From Deltaproteobacteria bacterium (lineage in GTDB: Bacteria; Myxococcota_A; Polyangia; Polyangiales; Ga0077539), in the NCBI GenBank assembly GCA_016704445.1, contig JADJAE010000167.1:1-64000 (forward strand): a stretch of DNA of 64,000 nucleotides. The letters are read 5' to 3'. Of the stretch, positions 35,325-44,016 are shown piece by piece. Position 1 is the stretch's first letter, and each line of letters starts with the position of its first letter. The translations under genes and the position numbers were made by a program. Below the pieces are notes generated by a model. It saw only the letters and a list, made by a program, of their open reading frames with translations, did not search any database and was not told the origin of the DNA.

Positions 35325-36128
35325 TCACCCCACCACGGGCCAGCGCCGCTCGGCGTAGAGCGCCCGCAGCCGCTCGGACATCGCCGACTCCACCGCGCCC
35401 GATAGCGACGCCGCGTCGGGGTGCGCGGTCGACTCGATCGCCTTGCCGAACTCCACGGTGACCTTGGTGGGCAGCGGGACGTACGGCAGGTACGCCGCGG
35501 GCCCCACGCAGAGCCCCCACGGAAAGGCCAGCGTCACCGGAAAGGACCTGAACCGCAGCCACTTCGTGACGCCCACGGCCCTGGCGAACCCTTGGCCCTG
35601 GCGCAGCACCACGAAGGACTCGTGCGCCCCGGCGGTGACCACCGGGATGATGGGCGCGCCGCTCTCCATCGCCAGCCTCGCGTAGCCCTGGCGGCCCTCG
35701 AAGCGCAGCTCTCGCCGCGCGCTCCACGGGCGCAGCGAGTCGGCGTCTCCTCCCGGGAACACCAGCACCTTCGCCCCCGCCCGCAGCACCCGCGCGGCCT
35801 CCGTCGGGTTCGCGCGGATCACCCCGAGGCGGGAGAGCAGCGGGGTCAGCCGCAGGTGCTTGAAGAAGAACTCGTGCGCCAGCACGTAGACCGGGTCGGT
35901 CATTCCCCGGGAGCGGTACCACTCGATCAGGAAGAGCCCGTCCACCGGGTTTGCCCCGCCGTTGTGGTTGCCCACCAGCAGCGCCGCTCCCCGAGGAACC
36001 CGCTCCATCCCCCGCAGCTCCAGCCGGTGCCAGGCCGCCTGCGCGGACATCACCCGGCTCGCGACGTCCATCCACCGCGGGTCGTGCCCTCCCGCTGCCA
36101 CCGGGCTGCGCTGCGTCTGCGTCACCAT
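35325..36128 (-). CDS. PlsC-type lysophospholipid acyltransferase
   Basis: The 267-aa protein starts at ATG 36128; a longer frame to 36194 reaches into the divergent promoter and is rejected. LLVGNHNGGANPVDG (His55, Asp63) is the catalytic block in the H-x-G-G-form found in acyltransferases related to DGAT/TMEM68, with a wider His-Asp spacing than the usual HX4D. VLVFPGGDADSLRPW is the substrate phosphate motif and IIPVVTAGAHESFVVL the later conserved strand. It probably acylates a lysophospholipid or similar alcohol at the inner membrane. It is divergent from the lipase-like lipoprotein with 53 bp between starts. Confidence 0.82.
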   Translation of the reverse strand: MVTQTQRSPVAAGGHDPRWMDVASRVMSAQAAWHRLELRGMERVPRGAALLVGNHNGGANPVDGLFLIEWYRSRGMTDPVYVLAHEFFFKHLRLTPLLSRLGVIRANPTEAARVLRAGAKVLVFPGGDADSLRPWSARRELRFEGRQGYARLAMESGAPIIPVVTAGAHESFVVLRQGQGFARAVGVTKWLRFRSFPVTLAFPWGLCVGPAAYLPYVPLPTKVTVEFGKAIESTAHPDAASLSGAVESAMSERLRALYAERRWPVVG

Positions 36129-36181
36129 TGGGAATCCCGACGCTACCACCGGCCGCCGTGTACCATCGCGCACCCCCCCCG

Positions 36182-38257
36182 ATGCGCACATCACGAAGCC
36201 TCCGCTGGTCGCTGCTCACCGCTTCGTCGATGCTGCTGGCCGCATGCAGCGATGACGTCGCGGTCTCCCCCGCCGACGCCGCAGTCTCCGCCGCCACCGC
36301 CGATGTCCCCTCCGACACGGCGGCCTTCAGCGACGCCCTCGACGTCGCGAGCGACCTCTCCCCGGTCGACGCCGCCAGCAAGGACGCCCCCGACGCGCCC
36401 CGCTGCAACCCCCTCGCGATCACCGACGACTGCCTGCTCCCGTGGCCGTCCGACCTCCTCACGCGACCCGATCCGTCGACCCCCACCGGGCGGCGTCTCA
36501 ACCTCCCGGAGAACGTGCTCCAGGTCGCCCCGGGCCGCGTCAACGTCGACGTCACGCCCTTCAACCGCGCCGACGGAGCGCCCTCCACCGCGCCCATCCT
36601 GGTGCACTTCGGCGAGCTCGTGGCCCCGGAGTTTCTCGCCGACTACACCCAGACCGCCCGCTCGCTGGAGGCCACCAGCGCCATCGCCCTCTTCGACCTG
36701 ACCCACATGCGCCGCGTCCCCTTCCTCGCGGAGATGGACGCCAACCGCATCGCCGGCGCCACCGACCGCGCCGCGCTCATCATCCGCCCGCTGGAGCCGC
36801 TCCCCTTCGGCGCCCGCGTCGTGGTCGCCATCCGCCGCGCCGTACGCACCCCCGGCGGCACTCCCCTGCGGCCCTCTTCGGGCTTCGTCGCCCTCCGCGA
36901 CCGCACCCCCTCTACCGACCCGCGCATCGAGGCCGCGCGCCCCGACTACGAGACCCTGTTCAGCTTCCTCGCGACGCAGGGATATGCGCGCGACGACCTG
37001 CACCTCGCCTTCTCGTACACCGTCGCCAGCGAGCGCCACGTGCTCGGCCCCATCGTCGCCATGCGCAGCGAGGTCATCCGCCGCGCGGGCATCGCAGGCC
37101 AGATCCCCTTCACCATCGAGCGCGTGCAGGACGCCCCCAACAGCAACGTCGCGCGCATCGTCACCGGCACCTTCACCCCGCCCGGCTGGCTCGACGCGCG
37201 CAACACCATCACCTTCGCGGCCGACGGCACCCCAGAGATCCAGCCGATGTCCCCGTCGTACCCCTTCACCATGGTGATCCCCGCGAGGGCGATGCGGGAG
37301 CGCCGCCCGCTGCCGCTGGTGATGTTCGGCCACGGCGTCTTCGGCACCGGACGCGACTACCTCACGGGCGACATCGCTCGGGTGATCCACCCCCTCGCCG
37401 AGCAGGCGGGCGCCGTCGTCGTCGCCACCGACTGGATCGGCCTCTCCGGCGGCGACCGCGACCTCATCATTCGCGACGTGGTCACCAACATCAACCGCAT
37501 CAACCTGGTGACCGACCGGCTGCTGCAGTCCCTCGCCAACAACCTCGCGCTGGAGGAGATCGCCGTCGGCGCCCTCTCCGCCGACCCCCGGGTGCGCTTC
37601 GAGGGCTCGACCCTCATCGACCCGACGCGCGTCTACTACTACGGCGTGAGCCTCGGGGGCATCCAGGGGTCGTCCTTCGTCTCCGTGTCCCGCCGCGTCT
37701 CCCGCGCGGTGCTCGCGGTGCCCGGCGCGTCGTGGTCCAACCTGCTGCCGCGCTCCATCGTGTACGCGCCCATCCGCAGCTTCGTCGACCGCATCTACCC
37801 CGACCCTTTGGTGCAGGCGGAGTTCATCTCGCTGCTCCAGCACCGCTTCGACCACGCCGACCCGGCCAACGTCACCCGGCTCTTCCGCGCTCCCCCCACC
37901 CCGTCCTCCTCGCGCATCGTGCTGCTGCAGGAGGCCGTCGGCGACTGCCTCGTCCCCAACATCACCACCGACATCCTCGCGCGGGCCTTCGGCATCCCGC
38001 TCATCACCCCCGGCGTCGCGACCCCCTTCGGGCTGAGCACCGCCACCTCGCCCTCCACCGAGAGCGCCATGGTGCAGTACGCCATCACCCCGAGCCTCAC
38101 GCGCTACACCCCGCCCTTGAGCAACACCGTCCCGGTGATGGACAACAACGTGCACTCGGACCTGGTGTTCCTGCCCAACGCCGAGCGGCAGGTGGTGACC
38201 TTCCTGGAGTCCGGGCGCATCGAGCAGAGCTGCACCGGGAGCTGCGACCCGGACTGA
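36182..38257 (+). CDS. Lipase-like alpha/beta-hydrolase lipoprotein
   Basis: The 691-aa protein starts at ATG 36182. The signal ends at lipobox LLAAC, followed by a long Ala/Asp/Ser linker (DAAVSAATADVPSD and on). An N-terminal domain carries PWPSDLLTRPDPSTPTGRR. The hydrolase part has MFGHGVFGTGRDY (oxyanion-type HG) and YYYGVSLGGIQGS, whose Gly-Val-Ser-Leu-Gly is a nucleophile elbow. Aspartate and histidine candidates lie later (DNNVHSDLVF). It is likely an exported lipase or esterase with unknown substrate. A larger relative is at 58530. The REP-like element C lies downstream. Confidence 0.82.
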   Translation: MRTSRSLRWSLLTASSMLLAACSDDVAVSPADAAVSAATADVPSDTAAFSDALDVASDLSPVDAASKDAPDAPRCNPLAITDDCLLPWPSDLLTRPDPSTPTGRRLNLPENVLQVAPGRVNVDVTPFNRADGAPSTAPILVHFGELVAPEFLADYTQTARSLEATSAIALFDLTHMRRVPFLAEMDANRIAGATDRAALIIRPLEPLPFGARVVVAIRRAVRTPGGTPLRPSSGFVALRDRTPSTDPRIEAARPDYETLFSFLATQGYARDDLHLAFSYTVASERHVLGPIVAMRSEVIRRAGIAGQIPFTIERVQDAPNSNVARIVTGTFTPPGWLDARNTITFAADGTPEIQPMSPSYPFTMVIPARAMRERRPLPLVMFGHGVFGTGRDYLTGDIARVIHPLAEQAGAVVVATDWIGLSGGDRDLIIRDVVTNINRINLVTDRLLQSLANNLALEEIAVGALSADPRVRFEGSTLIDPTRVYYYGVSLGGIQGSSFVSVSRRVSRAVLAVPGASWSNLLPRSIVYAPIRSFVDRIYPDPLVQAEFISLLQHRFDHADPANVTRLFRAPPTPSSSRIVLLQEAVGDCLVPNITTDILARAFGIPLITPGVATPFGLSTATSPSTESAMVQYAITPSLTRYTPPLSNTVPVMDNNVHSDLVFLPNAERQVVTFLESGRIEQSCTGSCDPD

Positions 38258-38282
38258 GGTCTGAGCATTGGTCACAAGTGGC

Positions 38283-38350
38283 GCAAACCGCTTGCAGGCT
38301 GGGGTTCCGCGCGTTGGCGCGTCACCCCAGGCAATAACACGATGGCCGCC
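38283..38350 (+). repeat. REP-like hairpin element, copy C
   Basis: The core 38299-38330 begins CTGGGGTTCCGCGCG and ends GGCGCGTCACCCCAG, followed by GCAATAACAC. Flanks CAAACCGC and ATGGCCGCCC match copy B (11130-11200, opposite strand). It follows the lipase-like gene, as copies A and B follow other genes. Confidence 0.7.
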
Positions 38351-38369
38351 CCGGGCATCGGCCCGGGGC
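38348..38369 (+). terminator. GC hairpin downstream of lipase-like gene
   Basis: GCCCCGGGC (38348-38356) and GCCCGGGGC (38361-38369) form a perfect 9-bp stem with a 4-base loop. No T-run follows, so terminator function is uncertain; it may be part of the REP-like element. Confidence 0.4.
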
Positions 38370-38495
38370 TCCGAACGGCCGTCTCTCGCCGAACGCCGTC
38401 GCGCCCCTCCGCCGCCCGAAGGGATGGGCCGCGCGTGACACAATCTCCCCGCCAACGAGGCCTCCTGCGCGATCCGAGCGACGTCCGACCGGAGT

Positions 38496-39731
38496 ATGCT
38501 CAGGACTGAGGTCGTGTCAGCCTCGGAGCACTTCCGCGAGGCGAGCCGACTCCTCGCCTCCGTCCGGGACATCGTCGACGAGCGCCCCGAAGGCGTAGCC
38601 CCTCCCTCGTGGTGCGAGGCCCGAGGGTGGACCGCCTTCCTCGAAGCGATGCCCGACGACGCCGTGGCGGCGGCCTCGCGCGACGGCCTCGCAGCGCACC
38701 TCGACGGCCTCCCCGGAGCCCCCGCGGACCTCGTCGCCCTCAGCCACGCGGTGACCCGATGGACCTCCCTCCCCGCGATGCCAGCGGCCTCCGCGGAGGC
38801 GGTCGACGGCCGCCGCGCGTCGCCGCGCAAGCGCGTCCAGGTAGCAGCCTTCGCGGCGATGGTGGGGCGCGTCGGGGCGAAGGGCTCGCGGGTCGTCGAC
38901 GTGGGATCGGGCCACGGTCACCTCACTCGCCACCTCGCGAGCGCGCTGGGCGTCGACGCGGAGGGATGGGAGCGCGACCCCGATCGCGTGGCGGTGGCCT
39001 CGTCGCTCGCGGGCGAAGGCGGCGCTCGCTTCGTGGCGATGGACGCGCGCGACCCTGCGGCGACGCTGCGCCGCACCGACCTGGTGGTGGGGCTCCACGC
39101 CTGCGGGGGACTGGGCGACCACGCGGTGCGCGCTGCGGGCGCTGCGGGCGCTGCGGTGGCCCTCGTGGGGTGCTGCCTGCAGAAGCGGGAGGGCGACCGG
39201 GAGGCGCTGGTGGTCCCGGCTGGGATGAGCGCGAGGGAGCTCACCATCGGCCGGGCGGTGCTGGGACTCGGCAACGCGTGCGACGGAGAGGAAGGGGTCG
39301 AGGAGGCCTTCGCGGTGAGGGCGGCGTCGAGGGTCAACCGCATGGCGCTGCGCTCGACGCTGCTCGCGGCGGGGCAGGCGGTGGGGCCCGGGGAGGAGAT
39401 GCGAGGGGTCAACCGACGCCAGGCGACGGGCCCGCTCACGGCGCTGGTGGAGCGGGCCTTCGTGGCGAGAGGGCTGCTCCCGCCGCCCGCGGAGGCGGTG
39501 GAGGCGGCCGCCCGGAGCGCCGCGGAGGCGTACGAGCGCGCCCGGCGGTGGGCGCTGCCGAGGGCGATGCTGGCGCGGCTGGTGGAGGTGTGGGTGGCGC
39601 TCGACCGCGCGGCGTGGCTGCGGTCGCTGGGCTACGAGGCGGAGGTGCTGGTGGCCTTCGAGGCGAGCGTGAGCCCGCGCAACGTGGCGGTGCTCGGGTG
39701 GCGGGACTACGGGCGGGCGAGGCCCCGCTGA
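38496..39731 (+). CDS. METTL25/RRNAD1-like methyltransferase
   Basis: The 411-aa protein starts at ATG 38496. The SAM-binding motif I is VVDVGSGHGHLTRHLA (residues about 132-147), preceded by MSPRKRVQV-like KRxE context (RASPRKRVQVAAFAAMV). VGLHACGGLGDHAVRAA and LVGCCLQKR are hallmarks of the METTL25/RRNAD1 family, whose substrates are poorly known and may include rRNA or proteins. It is followed by a convergent gene; the 3' ends overlap by 25 bp. No operon partner is visible. Confidence 0.85.
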   Translation: MLRTEVVSASEHFREASRLLASVRDIVDERPEGVAPPSWCEARGWTAFLEAMPDDAVAAASRDGLAAHLDGLPGAPADLVALSHAVTRWTSLPAMPAASAEAVDGRRASPRKRVQVAAFAAMVGRVGAKGSRVVDVGSGHGHLTRHLASALGVDAEGWERDPDRVAVASSLAGEGGARFVAMDARDPAATLRRTDLVVGLHACGGLGDHAVRAAGAAGAAVALVGCCLQKREGDREALVVPAGMSARELTIGRAVLGLGNACDGEEGVEEAFAVRAASRVNRMALRSTLLAAGQAVGPGEEMRGVNRRQATGPLTALVERAFVARGLLPPPAEAVEAAARSAAEAYERARRWALPRAMLARLVEVWVALDRAAWLRSLGYEAEVLVAFEASVSPRNVAVLGWRDYGRARPR

Positions 39732-41596
39732 ACGCTCTGGCCTACCAGGCCGAGCGCCGAGCGCGGCACGGTGAGGTCGGCGCTGACGTGGGTGACCCCC
39801 TCGCGCTCGCTCATCTGGAGGCGGCCCACGCTCGCGGCGGTGGCCCCTTCGCCGCCGTGGGCGATCGCGTCGCGGACCATCCGCAGCAGCGAGGTGTCGT
39901 TGCGGAAGGCCTCGGTCAGCATCGACGGGAGGATCGCCACGACGCTGCTGGTCCCCGCCGCGGCGGCGTCGGCGATGGCCGGGGCGCCGCGTGGGACCCT
40001 GAGGCCGACTGGAACTGCGTGCGCGCGTTGGCGCCCAGCACCACCCAGACGTGATCGCCTTCGGGCACCAGCAGCAGCTCGGACAGCAGCGGCCTCGCGG
40101 CGGGAGCGGTCCTCGCGGCGGGAGCGGTCCTCGCGGCGGGGGTCGGAGCCGTGCTTCGCACCGCGGCGGCGAGCTCGGTCAGCGAGGGCATCGGGCCGCG
40201 CAGCAGCAGCGAGCCCGCCGGGAGCCCGGTGACGGGGGGGAGGGTCCAGCCCATCGGGTCGATGCGCAGGTCGGCCCTCATGGCGCGCGCCACGACCGGG
40301 CGGCGCAGCGTGTTGACCAGCGTGCGCACGTTGGCGACGAACTGCGGCGACGGGGTGGAGAGGCGCAGCAGCGCGGTGGCGGTGTAGCGGTCCTGAGGGT
40401 CGCGGCTGGTGGTGGAGGCGACCGCGACGCGGTCCTGGGCGACGAGGGCGCCGAGGGCGGTGCGCAGCGCGGTGGCGTCGGCCTCGGGCAGGCGGGTGCG
40501 GGGGCTGACCATCCGGGCGGCGGCGCTGGCGCCCAGGTTGAGCGTCGCCCGCAGCGGCTCGGCGTGCAGCGCCCAGGCGCCATAGGACCAGCCCCCGGGC
40601 GGGAGGCGCTCGTAGAGGTCCATCGGGGCGGAGCTGTCGCGCAGGGCGCTGAGCGCCTGCTGGGCGAGCTGCGCGCTGGGGCTCTGCAGCGCGACGTCGA
40701 AGTGGAGGGTCGCGCCCTGGTCGCCGAGGCCGAGGGAGAGCCGCGCGCCTCGGGACTCCGCGATGCTGCTGCGCAGGGCGCCGAAGAAGTCGCGCACCCA
40801 CGCGCGGGCGGCGTCGGCGAAGAGCGGGTTGTTGGGGTCCTGCCCCGGGGAGACCTCGTTGACGAGCTCGACCATCAGCCGGTCGAGGTCGGCGCGCATG
40901 GCCCCTTCGATCACCTGCGGGTGCAGCTCGACGACCGCCGCGCCGTCGTCGGTACCGAGGGGCTGCGCGGCGAGGGTGCGCGTGAGGTACGCGGCGTAGC
41001 GGTTGACGAAGCCCTCGTTGCCTTCGCGCCGGTGCACCATCAGCAGACGCCCCGCGCCGCCGGTGCCCGCCGGGACCAGCAGCAGGTCGTCGCGCGACCG
41101 GTCGTTGCCGCTGCGGCGCACCCGCTGGATGCGCAGCGACGGGTCGCCGAAGGCCTCGAGGGTGTGGCCGTCGGCGAGCTGCTCCCTCGCGGTGGCGAGC
41201 GAGCGGATCGGGAGCGACGCGATGCCCTCGACGTCGTTGTCGTGGAGGGCCACCAGCAGGTCGAGCGGGCCGTCGATGTCGATGGCGTGCGCGACGCCCT
41301 CGTCGCCGAGGATGTCCGGCAGCGCCGAGGTGAGGGCCTCCTCGACGAAGTCCCGCAGGCCGAGCATCTCGCCCAGGCGACGCGCGGCGCCGCGGACGCT
41401 GCCGATGCGCACCGAGAGCACGGCGTCGGCGGGGCGGTCGACCGGTGAGGTATCGACGGCAAGCTCGACCGACGAGGGGGCGGTGACCGGCGGGAGCGAC
41501 GACGGGGGCGGCGCTCGGCGCGCTCGCGCACTGCGGGAGCGAAGCGGCGAGGACGAGCGCCAGCGCGGCGCGGAGGCGACGGGGGGAGGGCGACAT
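39707..41596 (-). CDS. Large lipoprotein of unknown function (two frameshifts)
   Basis: The reconstructed gene is about 629 aa. ATG 41596 opens a lipoprotein signal (LALVLAASLPQC, lipobox LPQC). At the G5 run 41504-41508 the coding frame shifts; the main body (500 aa, clear from about 41490 to 40010) follows. Near 39993-39995 it shifts back to a frame ending at the TAG at 39707 (GTSSVVAILPSMLTEAFRND and beyond). The uninterrupted part alone is 39916-41421. The body looks like a large periplasmic alpha/beta protein with repeated LxVAL/HPQV segments and an Ala/Pro/Thr linker (TPAARTAPAARTAPAARP). No family is recognised. Both shifts are probably indels in the sequence. Confidence 0.65.
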   Translation of the reverse strand: MSPSPRRLRAALALVLAASLPQCASAPSAAPVVAPAGHRPLVGRACRRYLTGRPPRRRRALGAHRQRPRRRASPGRDARPAGLRRGGPHLGAAGHPRRRGRRARHRHRRPARPAGGPPRQRRRGHRVAPDPLARHREGAARRRPHPRGLRRPVAAHPAGAPQRQRPVARRPAAGPGGHRRRGASADGAPARRQRGLRQPLRRVPHAHPRRAAPRYRRRRGGRRAAPAGDRRGHARRPRPADGRARQRGLPGAGPQQPALRRRRPRVGARLLRRPAQQHRGVPRRAALPRPRRPGRDPPLRRRAAEPQRAARPAGAQRPARQLRPDGPLRAPPARGLVLWRLGAARRAAAGDAQPGRQRRRPDGQPPHPPARGRRHRAAHRPRRPRRPGPRRGRLHHQPRPSGPLHRHRAAAPLHPVAAVRRQRAHAGQHAAPPGRGARHEGRPAHRPDGLDPPPRHRAPGGLAAAARPDALADRARRRGAKHGSDPRREDRSRREDRSRREAAAVRAAAGARRRSRLGGAGRQRAHAVPVGLRVPRGAPAIADAAAAGTSSVVAILPSMLTEAFRNDTSLLRMVRDAIAHGGEGATAASVGRLQMSEREGVTHVSADLTVPRSALGLVGQSVQRGLARP

Positions 41597-41637
41597 GGCG
41601 GCGGAGGATACCCGAAGGTTCGCCGCCGCGCGGTGCG

Positions 41638-42435
41638 TCAGAACTTGTAGGTGATGCCGAGGCGGAGGTTGATCGGCAGCGCGGCGTCCCAGAACGAGGT
41701 GGTGATGGGGCGGCGCGACACGTTGGAGCCTACGTTGAGGGGGACGACGTTCTCGTCCTGGATGTCCTCGGGGAAGGGCAGGTAGAGCGTGGCGCCCAGC
41801 ACGAAGGAGAGGTGCCGGAAGAGGCCGAGCTCGGCGACGATGCCGGCGAAGCCGCGCGCGGTGTTGGAGACCTCGCAGGTGCTGCCGGTGAAGCTCGAGG
41901 CGTCGGCGTTGCGGTTGTCGCAGAGGGTGTACGCCGCGTCGCGGTTGCCCGAGAGCGTGAGGTTGTACCCGCCGGGGTTGTCGAGGTTGAGCTCGAGGCC
42001 GCCGTTGAGGGAGATGGTGAAGGCCCCGACGCCGCCGACCGGCGCCTGGCCGGTGGCCGTCTGCGCGTCGCTGCCCATGTTGAAATGGAACGACATGTTG
42101 CCCTGCAGCACCATCCCGAAGCCGCGCGACGAGCGGAAGCCCAGCGCGCCGTAGGCCCGCACCTCGCCGCCCATGGCGATGAGGTCGTTGGCGAAGCGCC
42201 AGCCGGCGCGCGAGCGCAGCTCGACCTCGTACCAGTTGAAGGCCGTGCGCACGGCGATGCCGCCGTCGATGGTGAAGTTGCCGAAGTTGGGGAAGCTGTT
42301 GTGGGGCACGAAGCCCATGGTGGCGCGCAGCTCGACGGGCATCGCGCCGTAGCTCAGGATGGCGTCGAAGGCCCCGTCGCCGCGGGTGAGGGGCGCCGCG
42401 CCGAAGGTGCTGATGCCCGAGCGCCGGCGGGCCAC
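41638..42435 (-). CDS. Outer-membrane beta-barrel half of PEGA locus
   Basis: 265 aa read from GTG 42435; coding continues upstream in the same frame to about 42504. The strand pattern (FTIDGGIAVRTAFNWYEVEL, LQGNMSFHFNMGSD) and the C-terminal LRLGITYKF with terminal Phe are those of an outer-membrane barrel. There is no signal peptide, which makes an independent gene unlikely. It shares frame with the upstream PEGA gene, separated by one TGA and a 16-G run. I think it is the C-terminal domain of that protein. Confidence 0.7.
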   Translation of the reverse strand: MARRRSGISTFGAAPLTRGDGAFDAILSYGAMPVELRATMGFVPHNSFPNFGNFTIDGGIAVRTAFNWYEVELRSRAGWRFANDLIAMGGEVRAYGALGFRSSRGFGMVLQGNMSFHFNMGSDAQTATGQAPVGGVGAFTISLNGGLELNLDNPGGYNLTLSGNRDAAYTLCDNRNADASSFTGSTCEVSNTARGFAGIVAELGLFRHLSFVLGATLYLPFPEDIQDENVVPLNVGSNVSRRPITTSFWDAALPINLRLGITYKF

Positions 42436-42504
42436 GTCGATCTCGGTCGGGCCGGTGCGCCGGGGGGCGGCGACGATGGGGTCGGGGTTGTCGCCCTGGC
42501 ACGT

Positions 42505-43803
42505 TCACCCGCACGGCTGTTGTCGGGGGGGGGGGGGGGGTCGCTGGAGGAAGACCTGCGCGTTGGAGAGGGCGGGCGCCGTGACGTGGATGGTGCCGAA
42601 CTGCGCGGTGCGCTCGAGCTGCGCGTTGACCTCGCAGGGCTGCGTCGCGGTGACGTTGCAGCGCTGGGTGAAGTCGTTGAAGCCCGGGGCCCGCACGAGC
42701 ACCACGACCTCGCCGTCGGACACGTTGTCGCGGCTGAACGACCCGCGGCCCACGGTCTGGCTGTTGACGAAGATCTCCGCCTCGGGGTTGTTGGCGACGA
42801 CCACCCGGAGGCGGCCGCGGCCGGTCGCCGGGGGCAGGTCGCTGTCGGCGAACTCGAGCACGCGCTGCTGGCCCGCGACGATGGCGACCTCTCGCACGAC
42901 GGGATCGCGGCCCGGCGCGGTGACGCGCACGGTGTGCTGCCCCGGGGAGACGCTGGCCTGGTCGACCCGGCCGCCGGTGAGGGTGAGCGCCTCGCCGTCG
43001 AGGAAGGCCTGCGCGCCCGCGACGGGGACGATCACCCGAAGGCTGCCGGAGGTGGCGGCGGCGACCTCGAGGTCGACGGCGACGGCCTGGGCCTGGCCCG
43101 CGGTGACGGTGACCTCGCGGCGCATGCTGCGAAATCCGCTGGCCGCCACCTGGATGATGTGCGTGCCGGGCTGGACGGTGTCGCTGGAGGGGGGCGTGCC
43201 GGTGAGGGGCGTGCCGTCGAGGCTGACCTGGAGGTCGGCGGGGACGGGGCCGTTGGGGTTGGAGACGATCACCCGCACCGAGCCCGTCGGGGCGACGCGC
43301 GGGCGCAGCGTGACGTTGACGGTGGAGAGGGTGCCGGAGGTGACGTTGACGGTCTCGCGGACGGGCTCGCGGCCCTCCATGCGGAGCTCGATGATGTGCG
43401 CGCCGGGGGGGACGTTGTTGAGGCGCCCGGGGGTGACGCCCATCTGGGTGCCGTCGAGGAAGATCGGGGCGCCGTCGACGTCGGCGGCGACGTAGACGTT
43501 GCCGCCCTGGACGAGGGTGATGGCGAAGGGCCGGGTGTTGCGCGCGGCGACGGTGACGTCGAGCGAGCCCTGCACATAGCCGGGGAGGTCGAAGAACAGC
43601 CGATGCGGGCCCTGCGGGATCAGCGCGCGCGCGATGGGCGTCTGGCCGAGCGGCGGCGCGGTGGCGTTGTCGAGCCGTACCGTGGCGCCAGGCGGGGTCG
43701 ACTGGATGCGCACCGCGCGGCGGACCTGCGACCAGGCCGGTGAGGCCGCGATGCAGATGGCCATGGCGCCAGCAGACGAGATGAGCTTCGAGCGGATGTG
43801 CAT
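42505..43803 (-). CDS. PEGA-repeat secreted protein (N-terminal half)
   Basis: 432 aa from ATG 43803 with GGGAGGA upstream. A signal peptide (ISSAGAMAICIAASPAWSQ) precedes PEGA-type repeats of about 70 aa: IQSTPPGATVRLDNATAPPLG, VYVAADVDGAPIFLDGTQMG, and RVIVSNPNGPVPADLQVSLDG with LRVIVPVAGAQAFLDGEALT. PEGA domains are found in surface proteins and S-layer anchors. The C-terminus collapses into poly-Pro at 42525-42540, where 16 identical bases occur, then a TGA. The barrel continues in the same frame, so the true product is probably about 720 aa. Confidence 0.8.
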   Translation of the reverse strand: MHIRSKLISSAGAMAICIAASPAWSQVRRAVRIQSTPPGATVRLDNATAPPLGQTPIARALIPQGPHRLFFDLPGYVQGSLDVTVAARNTRPFAITLVQGGNVYVAADVDGAPIFLDGTQMGVTPGRLNNVPPGAHIIELRMEGREPVRETVNVTSGTLSTVNVTLRPRVAPTGSVRVIVSNPNGPVPADLQVSLDGTPLTGTPPSSDTVQPGTHIIQVAASGFRSMRREVTVTAGQAQAVAVDLEVAAATSGSLRVIVPVAGAQAFLDGEALTLTGGRVDQASVSPGQHTVRVTAPGRDPVVREVAIVAGQQRVLEFADSDLPPATGRGRLRVVVANNPEAEIFVNSQTVGRGSFSRDNVSDGEVVVLVRAPGFNDFTQRCNVTATQPCEVNAQLERTAQFGTIHVTAPALSNAQVFLQRPPPPPRQQPCG

Positions 43804-44016
43804 TGGGGCTGTGTTCCTCCCGTTGGGGCGTTCGGCCGACGGGAATACACCGCTCTGACGGAGATGCGAAGCCTGAGACGCGCGCCGGGGGCGCCGTCAG
43901 CCAGCTATGGGGAGGGAGTGAATAAAAGGCGGAAAGGTCGGGGCGGGAGGGGGCGATCGAGCGGGGCAGCGGCGCCGTGAGGGCTACGGCCGCCCCGCGA
44001 TCAGCGGGGGATCAGC
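43804..44016. other. Intergenic region with terminator-like hairpin
   Basis: 213 bp between two minus-strand genes. On the minus strand CCCCGC-TGATC-GCGGGG (43993-44009) follows the metzincin stop and could end its transcript; no U-tract is present. The SD GGGAGGA of the PEGA gene lies near 43814-43820. No ORF is supported. Confidence 0.45.
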
